A stretch of 64,000 bases of DNA from Rhodanobacter humi (GCF_041107455.1 NZ_JBGBPY010000001.1:1488001-1552000), one strand, 5' to 3'; shown: positions 36,501-45,194, counted from the first letter of the stretch. Translations and numbers: made by a program. The notes: generated by a model from the letters alone, not told the origin.

Positions 36501-37154
36501 ATGCGCAAGTTCCTGAAGTACGAGCTGGACAGGTACCTGATGGGCCGCGCCACCGACAAGGTGGCCGAGGAGCCGCTGGCGAAAGTGGAGAACGAGCAAT
36601 ACATCCACTACAACAAGGGCTCGCTGATCTTCTACGCGCTGCAGGACTACGTGGGCGAGGACAAGCTCGACGCCGTGCTGAAGCAGTTCCTGCTCGACAA
36701 GGGCTTCCAGCAACCGCCCTACACCACCTCGAAGGAATTCGTGGCCGCGCTGTCCGCCGCACTGGGGCCCAAGTGGCAGCCGCTGCTCGACGACTTCTTC
36801 TGGAAGATCACCTTGTTCGACAACCGCATGCTCGACGCCAGCGCGAAGCAGCTGCCCGACGGCAGGTACGAGGTGACGATGAAGGTGCACGCCGGCATGG
36901 CCTGGGCCGACGGCAAGGGCAAGGAGACCCAGGCCGCCCCGAACATCCCGATCGCCATCGGCGTGTTCGCCGCCTCGCCCGGCGGCGGCAGGGACGGCAA
37001 GCCGCTGTACCTCGAAAAGCGCATGCTGCCCGACGGCGACAGCACCATCACCGTCACCGTGGACGGCAAGCCCGCGATCGCCGGCATCGACCCCTACAAC
37101 GAACTGATCGACAAGGTGCCCGCCGACAACCGCAAGCCGGTGACGCTGCAGTAG
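33555..37154 (+). CDS. ABC permease fused to M1-type aminopeptidase domain
   Basis: A 1199-aa fusion. Residues about 1-590 form an ABC-2-type permease with about 12 helices in two blocks; residues about 620-1199 form an M1 (gluzincin) peptidase-like domain. The zinc motif is HEVAHQWW (His939, Glu940, His943), with the third ligand Glu963 in MLSESLAQY, one residue further than the usual x18 spacing. The M1 exopeptidase motif GxMEN is absent; [18 protein letters not shown] takes its place. The domain should face the periplasm. Two ATGs are possible; 33555 has a GGGA ribosome site nine bases upstream, 33546 has none. Such fusions are annotated in other proteobacteria and Bacteroidetes, without a known substrate. 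Confidence 0.9.
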   Translation: MFFEILRFELRQQLRAPLFWIIAFVFAALAFLFASTDAVVVGGASGNVLRNAPLVIVRLLDNLAPLCLLLAAAFVAGAALRDFDHGTAELVFATPLRKRAYLGGRFAAGYLVMVAIMLLCALGLAAGGSMPWVDAARLGPPNWHGYAWAFGVMVLPNLLFIAAVLFLLATATRSLLATLIGVIAFIVLLSIAKLLTQDVNNHALAAILDPFGGRTLQIVTRYWAPEQINRQLPPLAGLLLFNRLLWSGVAVLLAGTAFALFRADREGLRLRRRVQRAEPPLLRPAATATELTLPAVRLSADWRARLVQLWRLLAFDTASVLRGVPFLVMLVFGLVNLAFSLALSGRIYGTATYPVTHSVLELIAGSSQWLLYIIVMFYAGELVWRERAQRSAEVSDAFPLPDWIALAAKLGALLAVIVTYLLAGAVFGIAWQLAHGYSHIEPGLYLGTLALQAIPFALLAVLALFLQVATDNRYLGYLLVIVWFVCQLAFPWLHWDHNLYNYAAAPDVPYSDLNGFGHFLVGALWFDAYWACLALALLVLAALLWVRGTGQGWRERLREARARLRPALAAVLAATLLGFAGLGGWIYYNTNVLNHYANGTTQKRERADYEKQYAQYAGLPQPRIAAVQADVDIYPYQRELHIRAHYTLVNRHDVPVTELLVNYADGFAPKTLAFAPHDTMSFDRRLGVAIYKLKTPLAPGATMPFDFDIDYAPKGFTNDSGETFLVHNGTFFNSGKLPQFGYQPGNQLTDRNDRRKYGLKLDVPRMPPLGDEAARANTYISNDADWISFDTTVSTTADQIALAPGTLQKEWTAGNRRYFHYATLDDGRQQPMLNFYSWLSARYAVKSEDAAGVKVSVYYNPAHAWNVGRMLEAAKDSLAYYDAHYTPYQFKQLRILEFPGYMSLAQSFANTIPFSESIGFIADLRDQSKIDYVYYVTAHEVAHQWWAHRVIGADMQGSTMLSESLAQYSALMVMKHKYGADQMRKFLKYELDRYLMGRATDKVAEEPLAKVENEQYIHYNKGSLIFYALQDYVGEDKLDAVLKQFLLDKGFQQPPYTTSKEFVAALSAALGPKWQPLLDDFFWKITLFDNRMLDASAKQLPDGRYEVTMKVHAGMAWADGKGKETQAAPNIPIAIGVFAASPGGGRDGKPLYLEKRMLPDGDSTITVTVDGKPAIAGIDPYNELIDKVPADNRKPVTLQ

Positions 37155-37251
37155 GGGGCCTTGAGCCGCTTGCGCCGCGGCCTGTAAGGCTGCACGTATC
37201 GCCTTGACTCCCTCCCCTGCATGCAGTGGCAGGGTTGGTTTTGGGATTTGT

Positions 37252-37649
37252 CGCAAGCGACAAAGCGGTTTCGAGCCGCTGCCGCGGCCCGAGTTACTTT
37301 TCTCTTGCGCGGCCAAGAGAAAAGTAACCCAAAGAGAAGGCCGCCCCGGTTGGCGCTTGCCGTCCATCCATGGACGGCAAGTCCGTGAGACGGGGTCGGG
37401 CTTTTCGAGCGGGCATCCTGCCCGCGCGAAAAGGCGAGCCCATCCATGGACTCGCCCGCTGCGCGGCCTGTCGTCCCCGCCTCACCGCCGCCCAGGGGCC
37501 CCGGAAGAGCGGCGCGCATCCTGCGCGCACTGCTCGAAAAGCCGGATCAAAAACACAGTGCAAGAAGCTTTTTGGTCACTTTCTCTCGGGCACGCGAGAG
37601 AAAGCGACTCGGGCGCCGGCAGGCGCCCGAAACCGCTTCGTCGCTTGCG
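37252..37649. mobile_element. 398-bp inverted-repeat element with structured ends
   Basis: The ends, 37252-37273 and 37628-37649, are inverted repeats agreeing at 21 of 22 positions (CGCAAGCGAC ... GGTTTCG). Similarity continues inward for about 80 bases on both sides. Each arm holds its own hairpin: GTTACTTTTCTCTTG/CAAGAGAAAAGTAAC with a six-base loop at 37293-37328, and CTTTCTCTCG/CGAGAGAAAG at 37579-37604. The centre has palindromes around CCATCCATGG. No gene is credible. It fills most of the 516-base gap between the M1 fusion gene and the convergent mscS-type gene. It looks like a non-autonomous mobile or BIME-type element; the family is unknown. Confidence 0.7.
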
Positions 37650-37670
37650 CAAGCACCCCCAGTGTCATGG

Positions 37671-38519
37671 TCACGGCGCTCCCGCGCCACCCTTTACCGC
37701 CCCCTGCACCACACTCACCTCGTGCGCCGTCGCCGGCAAACTCAACTCGCCGGCGTCGATGCGCTGTTTCACCGCGCGCAGCAGCGCGGTTTGCGTGGCC
37801 CACACGTCGGGGCTCTTCACCCAGCCGCGCAGCACCAGGGTCACGGTCTGCCCGGCGATACCGTCCACCCACACGCCGGGCGCGGGCTCGGTCAGCACCA
37901 GCGGCTCGTCCGCCAGCACCTGCTGCAGTGTGGCCATCGCCTGCGTGAGGTCATCGCGCCAGCCCACGCCGATCTTCAGGTCGACCCGGCGCGTGCCGCG
38001 GCGGTTGAAGTTGAGGATGGCGTCGCTGCCCACCTTGGCGTTGGGCACCGCCGCTTCGCGGCCGTCGGGCAGCAGCACTTGGGTGTACATCAGGTCGATG
38101 CTCTGCACGGTACCGTCGATGCCGCCGGCGGTGACGTAGTCGCCCACCCGGAACGGCCGGAACATGATCAGCAGCACACCCCAGGCGAGGTTGGACAGCG
38201 AACCTTGCAGCGCCAGACCGATTGCCAGGCCGGCGGTGCCCAGCGCGGCCACCATCGGCGCCGGCGACACGCCCAGCGCGGCGAGCACCATTGCCACCAG
38301 CACCGCGATCAGCACGCCGTAGATCAGGTTGCGCAGGAAACCACCCAAGGTGTCGTCCACCTTCGCGCGACGCAACGCACGCTGGCTGAAATTCGCCAGC
38401 CGCGCGGCCAGCCACGCGCCGATCAGCAGGATCAGCAGCGCGCCGAGCAGGCGTGGACCGACGCTGGCCACGATGGCGGAGAGATCCACGGAGGCAAGAC
38501 GGGTCGACAATTCGTGCAT
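37671..38519 (-). CDS. Small-conductance mechanosensitive channel (MscS family)
   Basis: A 282-aa MscS-type channel that releases solutes on hypo-osmotic shock. Three N-terminal helices, the third being the pore helix with GTAGLAIGLALQGSLSNLAWGVLLIMFRPFRVGDYV (about 93-128), then the beta domain (GTVQSIDLMYTQVLLPDGREAAVPNAKV) and the C-terminal alpha/beta domain. The length matches E. coli MscS (286 aa). Single gene, with 226 bases of non-coding sequence upstream in which I see only the terminator of the next gene. Confidence 0.93.
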   Translation of the reverse strand: MHELSTRLASVDLSAIVASVGPRLLGALLILLIGAWLAARLANFSQRALRRAKVDDTLGGFLRNLIYGVLIAVLVAMVLAALGVSPAPMVAALGTAGLAIGLALQGSLSNLAWGVLLIMFRPFRVGDYVTAGGIDGTVQSIDLMYTQVLLPDGREAAVPNAKVGSDAILNFNRRGTRRVDLKIGVGWRDDLTQAMATLQQVLADEPLVLTEPAPGVWVDGIAGQTVTLVLRGWVKSPDVWATQTALLRAVKQRIDAGELSLPATAHEVSVVQGAVKGGAGAP

Positions 38520-38671
38520 GGCGGTCGCTCGGAAAGACTGGCAAGGAGCCTAGCAGCAGGGCCGTGTCCGCCGCGTCCCCGCCCCTGCAGCCAGCAGACA
38601 AAAAATCGCCAAGAGCGACAATGACATCGCGCAGCGATGGCCCGAAGGGCGACCGCCAAGGATGGTGGTCA

Positions 38672-38694
38672 TAAAAAAATGCCGCGGGCGGCAT
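38672..38694 (-). terminator. Intrinsic terminator after the DUF2884 gene
   Basis: On the minus strand ATGCCGC-cc-GCGGCAT is followed by seven T. It lies about 50 bases after the stop codon at 38747. Confidence 0.85.
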
Positions 38695-38746
38695 CACGCC
38701 GGGCGCGGCATGTCACCGTGCGGGGAGCGCACGGATCCTGGGGGTA

Positions 38747-39571
38747 TCAGCGCGTGGCGACTGCGTCGTCGTCCGCGCCGCTCTGGCTGTCCCTGCCCTT
38801 GCGATCCCGGTTGTCCGTCAGCAGTTGCAGCGGCTGGCCATCGGCGAGCCGGAAACGGAACTGCTGCTGCAGTTCGTCCAGCTCCGCCAGACGCGGGCAG
38901 ATCGCCTTGGCGCGCGCCTCCAGCTGGCCCGAGCGCGCCTGCATCTCCTTTTCCATCGACGCGTCGATCGAATCGGCGCGGGCCTCGAGTTCGTCGGCGC
39001 GGCCGGTGAACAGCGACCACATCACGCTGCGCGTGAGCGCGCTGGCCAACTGGTTGCTGGCCTTGTCGACCGGCTGCTCGATCGCGTCGGCGAAGTCCTG
39101 CTGGCTCCAGTGCGCGGCATCGATGCTGGCGTCCGTGCCGCGCAGTGCCTGCACCCGCGACTGGTTGAGCTCGCGCACCAGCGCATCGCGGCGATGCTGG
39201 CTGCCACCCAGCGTGGCGGCCACCGTGGTCAGCGCATCGAACGCGATGCCCACGGCCTCGTGCGCGATGCCCGCCATCTCGGGCAGCAGGTTGCGCATGC
39301 CCGCTTCGTAGCGGCGCAGCCGCGCCGCATCCTCCGCCGACACCGTGACCGGCCGGCCGTCGATGCGCAGCGTGCCGTCGTGCATGAAGACCTTGCCCGG
39401 CTGCGTGCCACTGCGGCTGAAGTCGATGCCGGCCGGCGTCACGCGCACGTCGTAGTTGCTGTTGTAGCCGCACTGGTTGCCGCGCACGTGGACCCCGTCC
39501 GCCTGCACTGGCAGGCCGAGGGCAAGGCTGAGCGCGAGGACAAGCGTGGCGACTGTGCGATGTCCGGACAT
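38747..39571 (-). CDS. Exported DUF2884 (YggN-like) protein, first copy
   Basis: A 274-aa exported protein: a signal peptide (TVATLVLALSLALGLPVQA) at 6-24, then a beta-rich start with a conserved CGYNSNYDVRVTPAGIDF segment and a long helical part. It resembles the DUF2884/YggN family, whose role in the envelope is unknown. The start is the ATG at 39571, with a GGGAGG ribosome site; the longer frame lacks a leader. A second family member lies at 40700-41449, with the same N-terminal organisation (C...SSYDVTLRPGSVLF) and a similar helical body. Confidence 0.82.
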   Translation of the reverse strand: MSGHRTVATLVLALSLALGLPVQADGVHVRGNQCGYNSNYDVRVTPAGIDFSRSGTQPGKVFMHDGTLRIDGRPVTVSAEDAARLRRYEAGMRNLLPEMAGIAHEAVGIAFDALTTVAATLGGSQHRRDALVRELNQSRVQALRGTDASIDAAHWSQQDFADAIEQPVDKASNQLASALTRSVMWSLFTGRADELEARADSIDASMEKEMQARSGQLEARAKAICPRLAELDELQQQFRFRLADGQPLQLLTDNRDRKGRDSQSGADDDAVATR

Positions 39572-39701
39572 GCAAACCTCCCGTGGTCTGATGCCGGCTG
39601 CGAGCACCGGCATGCCCGGAAGCTTCAGTTACGCAGTCCCCAGCGGCATGCGCCATGCGTCATGCCCTGCCATCAGTCACGGTTTGCGTGGCGCGAAACC
39701 G

Positions 39702-40028
39702 TCAGTAGCTGCGCTCGTCGATGTCGCTGACGCGACCGTCGACCAGGGTGACCACGATCACCTTGCCGTTGCGCCGGTATTGCCACTGCTCACCGTGCGT
39801 CGCGCTGGCGGAGACGCCGCGCGCGCGCTTGCCGTGGCGGCCGCCGCTGCGGGAGGTGCCTTGGTGCGACTTGTGTGTGGGCTTGCCGAGCAGGGCGCTC
39901 ACCGTGGCCGCGCTGTCGCCCACCACCAGCACGCGGTTGCCCACGCGCAGGCTGTCGGAGGCGGCGGCGCCGGTAGCGCAGGTGAACAGGATGCAGGCCA
40001 GCAGGCTGGCCAGTCGGTGACGATGCAT
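39702..40028 (-). CDS. Exported DUF2845-like small protein
   Basis: A 108-aa exported protein with a signal peptide (about 1-23, ending AAA-SD). The mature part has the DUF2845 pattern: SLRVGNRVLVVGDSAATVSALLGKPTH (a small BamE/SmpA-like start) and EQWQYRRNGKVIVVTLVDGRVSDID at the end. A basic Ser/Arg/Gly-rich loop lies between them. BamE-like small proteins often act in the outer membrane; here that is only inference. It lies between the two DUF2884 genes on the same strand. Confidence 0.8.
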   Translation of the reverse strand: MHRHRLASLLACILFTCATGAAASDSLRVGNRVLVVGDSAATVSALLGKPTHKSHQGTSRSGGRHGKRARGVSASATHGEQWQYRRNGKVIVVTLVDGRVSDIDERSY

Positions 40029-40163
40029 GGCACGCTCCCCGTGCGACGGACAAGAGCATGCAAGCTAATGCGGACGCCGCGACGTCGGCGACGGCAGGAT
40101 GCCGGGGATCGGGTGGGCGTGCCGCCCGCGCGTGTGTCGGCGCGTGCCGTCAGGCGCGTGCCG

Positions 40164-40607
40164 TCAGGAATGGGCGGGGCCGGCCAGGCTGTGCATGTCC
40201 AGATGGATGCCGCGCAGGCGCGGCAGCTGCCGGCGCAGCACCTTGGCCGAGTCCTCGGGCAGGCCGGCAATCGCCCGTTCGAAGGCCCGCAGCAGGCCCG
40301 ACTCGTCCTGCGCCAGGGCGTGGATCCAGGCGCTGTCGCGCCGCGCGGCGGTGCGCGCCATGCCGTCCACCAGTCGGCAACGCAGCGCGGCGCGCCAGCT
40401 GCCGTGCATGCGCGGCACGCCGCCGGCCAGCGTCACCTCGTGCTGCAACTCGACGACCATGGCGGCGAGCGCCTGGGCATCCTCGTCCAGCACCGCGCGC
40501 AGACCCGGTTCGCTCACCGCGAGGGCGGCATGACGATACAGGCGGCACAGGTCGATGCCACGGCGGATCAGCTGGTTGCAAGTGGTGCAGATGACGCTCG
40601 AGGCCAC
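40164..40607 (-). CDS. Four-helix-bundle protein of the DUF2383 type
   Basis: A soluble, helical protein. The GTG at 40607 (147 aa) follows GGGGG at suitable distance and gives a start MASSVICTTCNQLIRRG; the longer GTG at 40655 adds 16 residues and has no ribosome site. The sequence has the DUF2383/PA2169-like pattern: an N-terminal helix beginning CNQLIRRGIDLCRLYRHAALAV, then LDEDAQALAAMVVELQHEVTLAGG, and a C-terminal pair of helices. Ferritin-like fold expected; no metal ligands are obvious. Function unknown. Confidence 0.65.
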   Translation of the reverse strand: MASSVICTTCNQLIRRGIDLCRLYRHAALAVSEPGLRAVLDEDAQALAAMVVELQHEVTLAGGVPRMHGSWRAALRCRLVDGMARTAARRDSAWIHALAQDESGLLRAFERAIAGLPEDSAKVLRRQLPRLRGIHLDMHSLAGPAHS

Positions 40608-40699
40608 GGTCGCCCCCGATCGGGCGGTGAGGTTGATGGCGTCATCCTCGCCCACGGCTACTTAGCCGGAGATTAATCCGCGTCAGGGAGATGTCACGC

Positions 40700-41449
40700 T
40701 CACTGGCCGATCTGCAGCAAGTCCAATGGCCGGCCCTTGCTGTCGCGCACACCTTGCTGCAGCGTGGCCAGCTGGCGGATCGCCGGACACAGCGCCTCGA
40801 TCTGCGGCCGCAGCGCCTGCATTCGCTGGCGCATGCGCGGCTCCAGTTGCGTGGCAAGGTTCGTGGCGCGGTCGCGCAGGCTGGCCGCGGTTTGCAGGTC
40901 GCCGCTCATGGCGGCGGTGAGCGCCTGCTGGCCAAGGTCGGCCGCGATCAACGGCAGCAGATCGCTCTCGATCTGGTTGACGTACTGGTCCATCGCGCCG
41001 CCTTGCCAGTCGTGCGTGCTGTTGCTGGCCGCGATGCGCTGCTTGAGGCTGGCCGCGTCGGCCGCCAGCCGCTGGTCGAGTTGCGCCCGCGTATCGGCGC
41101 CGAGGCCCATGCCCGCCGCTTCCTCGCGCAGGCCCTGCGCCGCAATGTCCACGCCGTGCTGCGCCACCGTGCGCACGCGCGGCGCCAGCGCGCGCAGGTC
41201 GCGCTCGAACAGGCTCATCCGGTCCTGCTCCTCGGCATTCAGCGGCACCGCCACGCCATCGGTGCGCAACGCGCCTTGGCCCAGTTCCACTCGCGTGGGT
41301 GCGGGCGAAGGACGGTCGAACAGCACGCTGCCCGGCCGCAGCGTCACGTCGTAGCTGCTGGTGGCGTGGCAGGTGGTAGCGAGGTCCTGCGCCTGCAATG
41401 GCAACGCGGCGAACAGCAGCAGGAACAGCGGCAGACGACAGAGGCGCAT
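40700..41449 (-). CDS. Exported DUF2884-like protein, second copy
   Basis: A 249-aa exported protein with signal peptide (LPLFLLLFAALPLQAQ at about 6-21). The beginning CHATSSYDVTLRPGSVLFDRPS and a long coiled or helical body resemble the product of 38747-39571, so the pair appear to be ancient paralogues. It ends with IRQLATLQQGVRDSKGRPLDLLQIG, close to the partner's LQQQFRFRLADGQPLQLL. The start is the ATG at 41449; the longer frame has no leader. Confidence 0.8.
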   Translation of the reverse strand: MRLCRLPLFLLLFAALPLQAQDLATTCHATSSYDVTLRPGSVLFDRPSPAPTRVELGQGALRTDGVAVPLNAEEQDRMSLFERDLRALAPRVRTVAQHGVDIAAQGLREEAAGMGLGADTRAQLDQRLAADAASLKQRIAASNSTHDWQGGAMDQYVNQIESDLLPLIAADLGQQALTAAMSGDLQTAASLRDRATNLATQLEPRMRQRMQALRPQIEALCPAIRQLATLQQGVRDSKGRPLDLLQIGQ

Positions 41450-41577
41450 CGGGAGGATTCCGGGAATGGGATAGCGCAGCGATACCCGCGACCGGGGCAA
41501 CCCATGCTGAACATGTGGCGCATCGGCACAAAGACGCCCTCGCGAACCGGAGCGCGTTCCGTCCGTCACCAGCTGGC

Positions 41578-42417
41578 TCAGGCGCCCTTGATGGGCGTCA
41601 GCAGGCGCAGATCGTGGCCAACCTGATCGATGTCGCCGTCCGGCAAGGCATCGGCCCCGCCTGACATCAGCTTGTTGTCCAGCCACGGGATCAGCTGCAC
41701 CGGCCCGGGCACGTAGACATTCCACTGGCCATAACCGACGCGGGTGGAATAGCCGTTGATCCGGAGATTGAAGGTCACCGGTACCCGGACCACGCGATAC
41801 GGCGACGCGGCGTCCGTCGCCGGGCTGAACGTCCAGCGACTGGCGGTGGCCACCGAGACCGATGCCAGCCGATCACGCCACTGCTTCATCTGGACATCGC
41901 TGCCGATCTCGCCAAGGTTCACCTGCTCGGCGGCGGCATCGGCCACCTTGCCCGCGGCATCCACGCGCAGCGCCAGATACACCGTGCCGGTCACGTGCTC
42001 GCGTATGGCCTCGGGCGGATACACCGGCGGCCGCCGCTGCACGGACTTGATCGCGTGGTCGTCGTTCCGATCACCGAAGTGGGTGGCGGCAACGGTAATG
42101 CTGTAATTGCCGTCGCCCAACGGCTTGGCGACGATGCGCAGGCTCATCGCCGCCTTGGCGATGGCCGGCTTGCCATCCACCACGATCGGCTCGAATTTCC
42201 AGATCGGGATGGCCTTGACCAGCAGGCCCTTCACCGCAGAGGGCAGTTCATTCGGATGGTCGAGCACGTACTGCGCCACGCTACCGTCCGGCGCCACCTC
42301 GATCGTGCCGGTAACCAGCATGCTCGCCTGCACCCGCTTGCTCGCCGCACCCGGCCCAGCAGCCAGCGCCGCACCCGACAGCACCATGCACAACAACCCC
42401 GGCAACCAGCGTTTCAT
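41578..42417 (-). CDS. Exported TonB-C-terminal-domain protein
   Basis: A 279-aa protein with a cleavable-looking signal peptide (about 1-19) and not the N-terminal anchor helix of classical TonB. The second half carries the TonB C-terminal pattern: RRPPVYPPEAIREHVTGTVYLALRVDAAGKVADAA, then RWTFSPA and PVTFNLR. The first half repeats the theme weakly (VTGTIEVAPDGSVAQYVL ... IWKFEPIV). No proline-rich spacer or ExbBD genes are nearby, so it is not a standard energy transducer. It probably functions in the periplasm; the partner is unknown. Confidence 0.78.
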   Translation of the reverse strand: MKRWLPGLLCMVLSGAALAAGPGAASKRVQASMLVTGTIEVAPDGSVAQYVLDHPNELPSAVKGLLVKAIPIWKFEPIVVDGKPAIAKAAMSLRIVAKPLGDGNYSITVAATHFGDRNDDHAIKSVQRRPPVYPPEAIREHVTGTVYLALRVDAAGKVADAAAEQVNLGEIGSDVQMKQWRDRLASVSVATASRWTFSPATDAASPYRVVRVPVTFNLRINGYSTRVGYGQWNVYVPGPVQLIPWLDNKLMSGGADALPDGDIDQVGHDLRLLTPIKGA

Positions 42418-42478
42418 CCCTGCCCCTCCCTGACTGCACGATGGACCGATTCGGAAACGTGTCCTGCGCTACCACCGC

Positions 42479-43024
42479 TCAGCGCCGATGGCGAAATTGC
42501 GAGCGCACCGCTGGCGTGCCCAGCCGCCAGGCCAGCCACAGCAGCACGGGGATCGCGATGGCCTTCAGCCCCAGCGTGATGCGGTAGACGCGGCGGGCGT
42601 GCACCACGGCGTTGCGCAGGGTCGCGTCGTTGCCGAGCTGGGCCAGCGCGTCGGCGCTGGCGCGATGGAACTGCGGCCATTGGGCCAGCATCATGCCGCC
42701 GCTGGCAAGCGCCCACAGCACCAGCACGCCGCAGGCCACGCGCAGCGGTGCGCGCGCCCAGGCCTGGCGCAGGATGCAGCCGGCGCACAGCACGATCAGC
42801 ACGAACGCGGCCAGCAGGTAGCCGATGTCCCAGGCCAGCATGCGTTGCAGCGCGGCGCCGTCGTCCGGCGACAGGCCGGCGCGATGCGCCCACAGGAGAT
42901 CTGCATGACTGAGGTATTGCACGCTGCCGAACGCGGCCAGCAACAGCATCAGCCAGACCAGCACGCGCCAGGCCGCGAAACCGCGCGCGGTGGAACCGGA
43001 TTCGGCCCGGGACATCACCGCCAT
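42479..43024 (-). CDS. Four-helix membrane protein, unknown function
   Basis: A 181-aa integral membrane protein with helices at about 20-40, 65-88, 92-115 and 147-167, and a basic tail (RSQFRHRR). I recognise no family. The ATG overlaps the stop codon of the peroxiredoxin gene by one base (TGATG), which suggests coupling. The long periplasmic or cytoplasmic loops contain no cysteine motif. Confidence 0.68.
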   Translation of the reverse strand: MAVMSRAESGSTARGFAAWRVLVWLMLLLAAFGSVQYLSHADLLWAHRAGLSPDDGAALQRMLAWDIGYLLAAFVLIVLCAGCILRQAWARAPLRVACGVLVLWALASGGMMLAQWPQFHRASADALAQLGNDATLRNAVVHARRVYRITLGLKAIAIPVLLWLAWRLGTPAVRSQFRHRR

Positions 43025-43566
43025 CAGGGCGCCGCCTTCTTCATGGCGGCGAGGTCGGTGAGCACCTGGCTGGAGTTCGCCTTGGGGTCGACGTCGGCAT
43101 AGACCTTGGCGATCCTGCCCGCGGGGTCGATCAGGAAGGTGGTGCGCTTGGCGTAGTGCATGCCCACCATCGAGGACAACACGCCGTATGCGGTGGCCGC
43201 CTGATGCGCAGTGTCGGCGAGCAGCGGGAACGGCACGTGGTACTTGGCGGCGAAATCGGCATGCGACTTCACGTCGTCCAGGCTCACGCCGACCACCGAG
43301 GCGCCGGCCTGGCGCAGCTTGGCGACGTCATCGCGGAAGGTGCACACCTCGGTGGTGCAGCCAGGGGTGAAGTCCTTGGGATAGAAGTACAGCACCAGCC
43401 AATGGCCGTGATAGTCGGCGGGGCTGCGCCAGTGGCCGTTCTGGTCCTGCAGCCGGAAACCGGGCGCGGCGGCGCCGACCTGGGGCAACGCATCGGCGGC
43501 AACGACGGGAGCGGCCAGCAGGCCGCACAGCAGGGTCAGCACGAACAGCAGCGACAGGCGACGCAT
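43024..43566 (-). CDS. Exported Bcp-type peroxiredoxin
   Basis: A 180-aa AhpC/TSA-fold peroxidase preceded by a signal peptide (about 1-23, ending VVA). The peroxidatic cysteine is Cys70 in FTPGCTTEVCTF, with a second cysteine five residues on (Cys75), the Bcp/PrxQ arrangement. Other marks are LVLYFYPKDFTPG and the late RTTFLIDPAGRI. It should reduce peroxides in the periplasm, which is unusual for a Bcp-type enzyme, most of which are cytosolic. It is coupled to a downstream four-helix membrane protein that might supply reducing power or anchoring (inference). Confidence 0.9.
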   Translation of the reverse strand: MRRLSLLFVLTLLCGLLAAPVVAADALPQVGAAAPGFRLQDQNGHWRSPADYHGHWLVLYFYPKDFTPGCTTEVCTFRDDVAKLRQAGASVVGVSLDDVKSHADFAAKYHVPFPLLADTAHQAATAYGVLSSMVGMHYAKRTTFLIDPAGRIAKVYADVDPKANSSQVLTDLAAMKKAAP

Positions 43567-43617
43567 CGCGGTTCTCCGGGAGGGGGCAGCGCCGCCCAGT
43601 GTACGCCGCCGCGCAAA

Positions 43618-43643
43618 CGAAGGGCGCCGCGCGGCGCCCTTCG
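43618..43643. terminator. 26-bp perfect palindrome before the exported 152-aa gene's end
   Basis: CGAAGGGCGCCGC is followed directly by its reverse complement, 20 bases downstream of the stop codon at 43664. On the minus strand it is followed by TTTG, so it is a likely terminator between this gene and the peroxiredoxin gene. Confidence 0.6.
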
Positions 43644-43663
43644 AACCCTCCTGCCGCGCCGCT

Positions 43664-44122
43664 TCAGCGATGGCTGATGGTGAACTTGCCCACCGACACG
43701 CCGAGGTTGATGCCCTCGCCGTGGCCGGCCAGCGCCAGCGAGGTGGTGCCCTTGGTCAGCACCTGCGCGGTGCCGCTCTTCACCACGCCGGCTTCGGCGC
43801 CGGCCTGCGCATAGTCGCCGAACACGTCGTCGATGCCGCGCACATGGGTGATGTCGCCGGTGCCGTGGTCGATGCGGTACTTGCCGGCGGTGAGGCCGCC
43901 GCCGATCATCACGATCTTCACTTCGGCCTGCTGGCCGTTCTCGCAGCGCACGGTGCCGCTGCCTTCGGCGTGCTTGTAGAGGATCGACCAGCCCGAGAGG
44001 CTGAAGGTGAGGTGGCACTTCACGTTCGCCTCGGCGGCGTGGACGGGGGCGGCCGGCACGGCTACCAAGGCACCCGCACCGAGCAGCAGGGCGGCGGTCA
44101 GGGCGAGAGTGTGCTTGCTCAT
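43664..44122 (-). CDS. Exported glycine-rich beta protein, unknown
   Basis: A 152-aa protein with a signal peptide (about 1-29, ending VHAA). The mature part is rich in Gly, Val and Thr and looks like a beta barrel or sandwich: KCHLTFSLSGWSILYKHAEGSGTVRCENGQ with two cysteines that could pair, then GGGLTAGKYRIDHGTGDITHVRGIDDVFGDYAQAGAEAG. I do not recognise a family with confidence. The start is the ATG at 44122, after a GGAGAAG ribosome site. Divergent from the universal stress gene. Confidence 0.72.
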   Translation of the reverse strand: MSKHTLALTAALLLGAGALVAVPAAPVHAAEANVKCHLTFSLSGWSILYKHAEGSGTVRCENGQQAEVKIVMIGGGLTAGKYRIDHGTGDITHVRGIDDVFGDYAQAGAEAGVVKSGTAQVLTKGTTSLALAGHGEGINLGVSVGKFTISHR

Positions 44123-44323
44123 CGGCTTCTCCTTCAGTGGCGCAATCTGGCGCGGGATCCGTTTCCATCCGGTTGCCCGGCGGAACGTGCGATCCAGCTT
44201 CGACAGCCCTCCGTGACGTGCACGTGAGCCGCGCGTGCGTCCGTTCATCTTGATGTTCCGCTAACGCGGTGCCGTTCAGACTCCTTCACCAAACGACGAT
44301 GTTTCGCCGCGACAGGAGCCAGC

Positions 44324-44737
44324 ATGCCCAAGTATTCACTGGTCGGTTACGACGGCTCGGACGCCGCGCGCCGCGCGTTCGCGTTCGCGATGGAACTGGC
44401 ACGCGCCTGCGGCGGCCGGGTGCGCGTGGTGTCGGTGCTGCAGGTGGCCGAGGGCGGCGACACCTGCGCGCTGATGATGACCGACTCCGGCACCCAGCGC
44501 CTGCAGGAACTGAAGGACGAACTGGCCGCGATCGCGCCGGATGCCGCCAGCCTGGTCGATGTCGAATTGACCCACGGCAGCCCCGGCGACGTGCTGCTCA
44601 GCCAAGTCGGCCAGCACGGTATCGACCACATCGTGATCGGCCACACCGAGCGCGGCGCGCTGGCGCGCTGGCTGCTCGGCTCGGTCTCCACCAACGTGCT
44701 GGCGCGCGCCCACGTGCCGGTGACGGTGGTTCGCTAG
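44324..44737 (+). CDS. Universal stress protein (UspA family)
   Basis: A 137-aa single-domain Usp. It begins YSLVGYDGSDAARRAFAFAMELA and ends with the nucleotide-binding segment IVIGHTERGALARWLLGSVSTNVLARAHVPVTVVR. In the GxxG-x9-GS consensus the second Gly is replaced by Glu (GHTE), so ATP binding may be weakened. The ATG follows an AGGAG ribosome site. Its stop is four bases from the stop of the convergent lipoprotein gene. Confidence 0.92.
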   Translation: MPKYSLVGYDGSDAARRAFAFAMELARACGGRVRVVSVLQVAEGGDTCALMMTDSGTQRLQELKDELAAIAPDAASLVDVELTHGSPGDVLLSQVGQHGIDHIVIGHTERGALARWLLGSVSTNVLARAHVPVTVVR

Positions 44738-44741
44738 AGGT

Positions 44742-45194
44742 CTACTTTTGCGCTGCGTCGGCGGCCGGCTGCCGCGGCTCGGATTCGATCTTGCGCTGCG
44801 CCTGCTGTTCCAGCTTCAGCTTCGCCACGTCGACCGGCCGGATCCTGGAGATGAAGCACGGCGGAAAGCCGCGACCGGTGAGCACCTTGTCGAAGTTCAC
44901 CGACACCTCGCCGGTGAACGAGGTGAGTCCGATCGCATTGGCGAATTCCAGGTTCGGGCAAGGCCCCACGTCCAGCAGCCAGGCGCGGTTCGGCTGGGCG
45001 TAGACGGCCAGCTGGCTGTCACCCAGCGGCTCCCACGAGTACAGGTCGAAATAATGGAAGCTGCGCACCGGCGCGCCGGCCGCCGCCGCGTAGGCGGCTT
45101 GGCGCTGGGCCATCCGCTGCGCATACGGCACGCTGGAACACGCGCCCAACGTCGCCGCCAGTGCAACGGCCATCCACGAAGCTTTGCGAGACAT
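44742..45194 (-). CDS. DUF6491-like lipoprotein
   Basis: A 150-aa lipoprotein precursor: hydrophobic leader and the lipobox LGAC with Cys19. The mature part has RSFHYFDLYSWEPLGDSQLAVYAQPNRAWLLDVGPCPNLEFA and CFISRIRPVDVAKL, features of the DUF6491 family frequent in xanthomonads. The two later cysteines may pair. Function unknown. The start at 45194 follows GGAGGAAG. Same strand as the next lipoprotein gene, with 169 bases between them. Confidence 0.82.
   Translation of the reverse strand: MSRKASWMAVALAATLGACSSVPYAQRMAQRQAAYAAAAGAPVRSFHYFDLYSWEPLGDSQLAVYAQPNRAWLLDVGPCPNLEFANAIGLTSFTGEVSVNFDKVLTGRGFPPCFISRIRPVDVAKLKLEQQAQRKIESEPRQPAADAAQK

Noticed and set aside
37294-37563. Short frames encoding GRAFRAGILPARKGEP-like peptides
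   Set aside because: They are translations of the inverted-repeat element and occur on both strands; no ribosome site.
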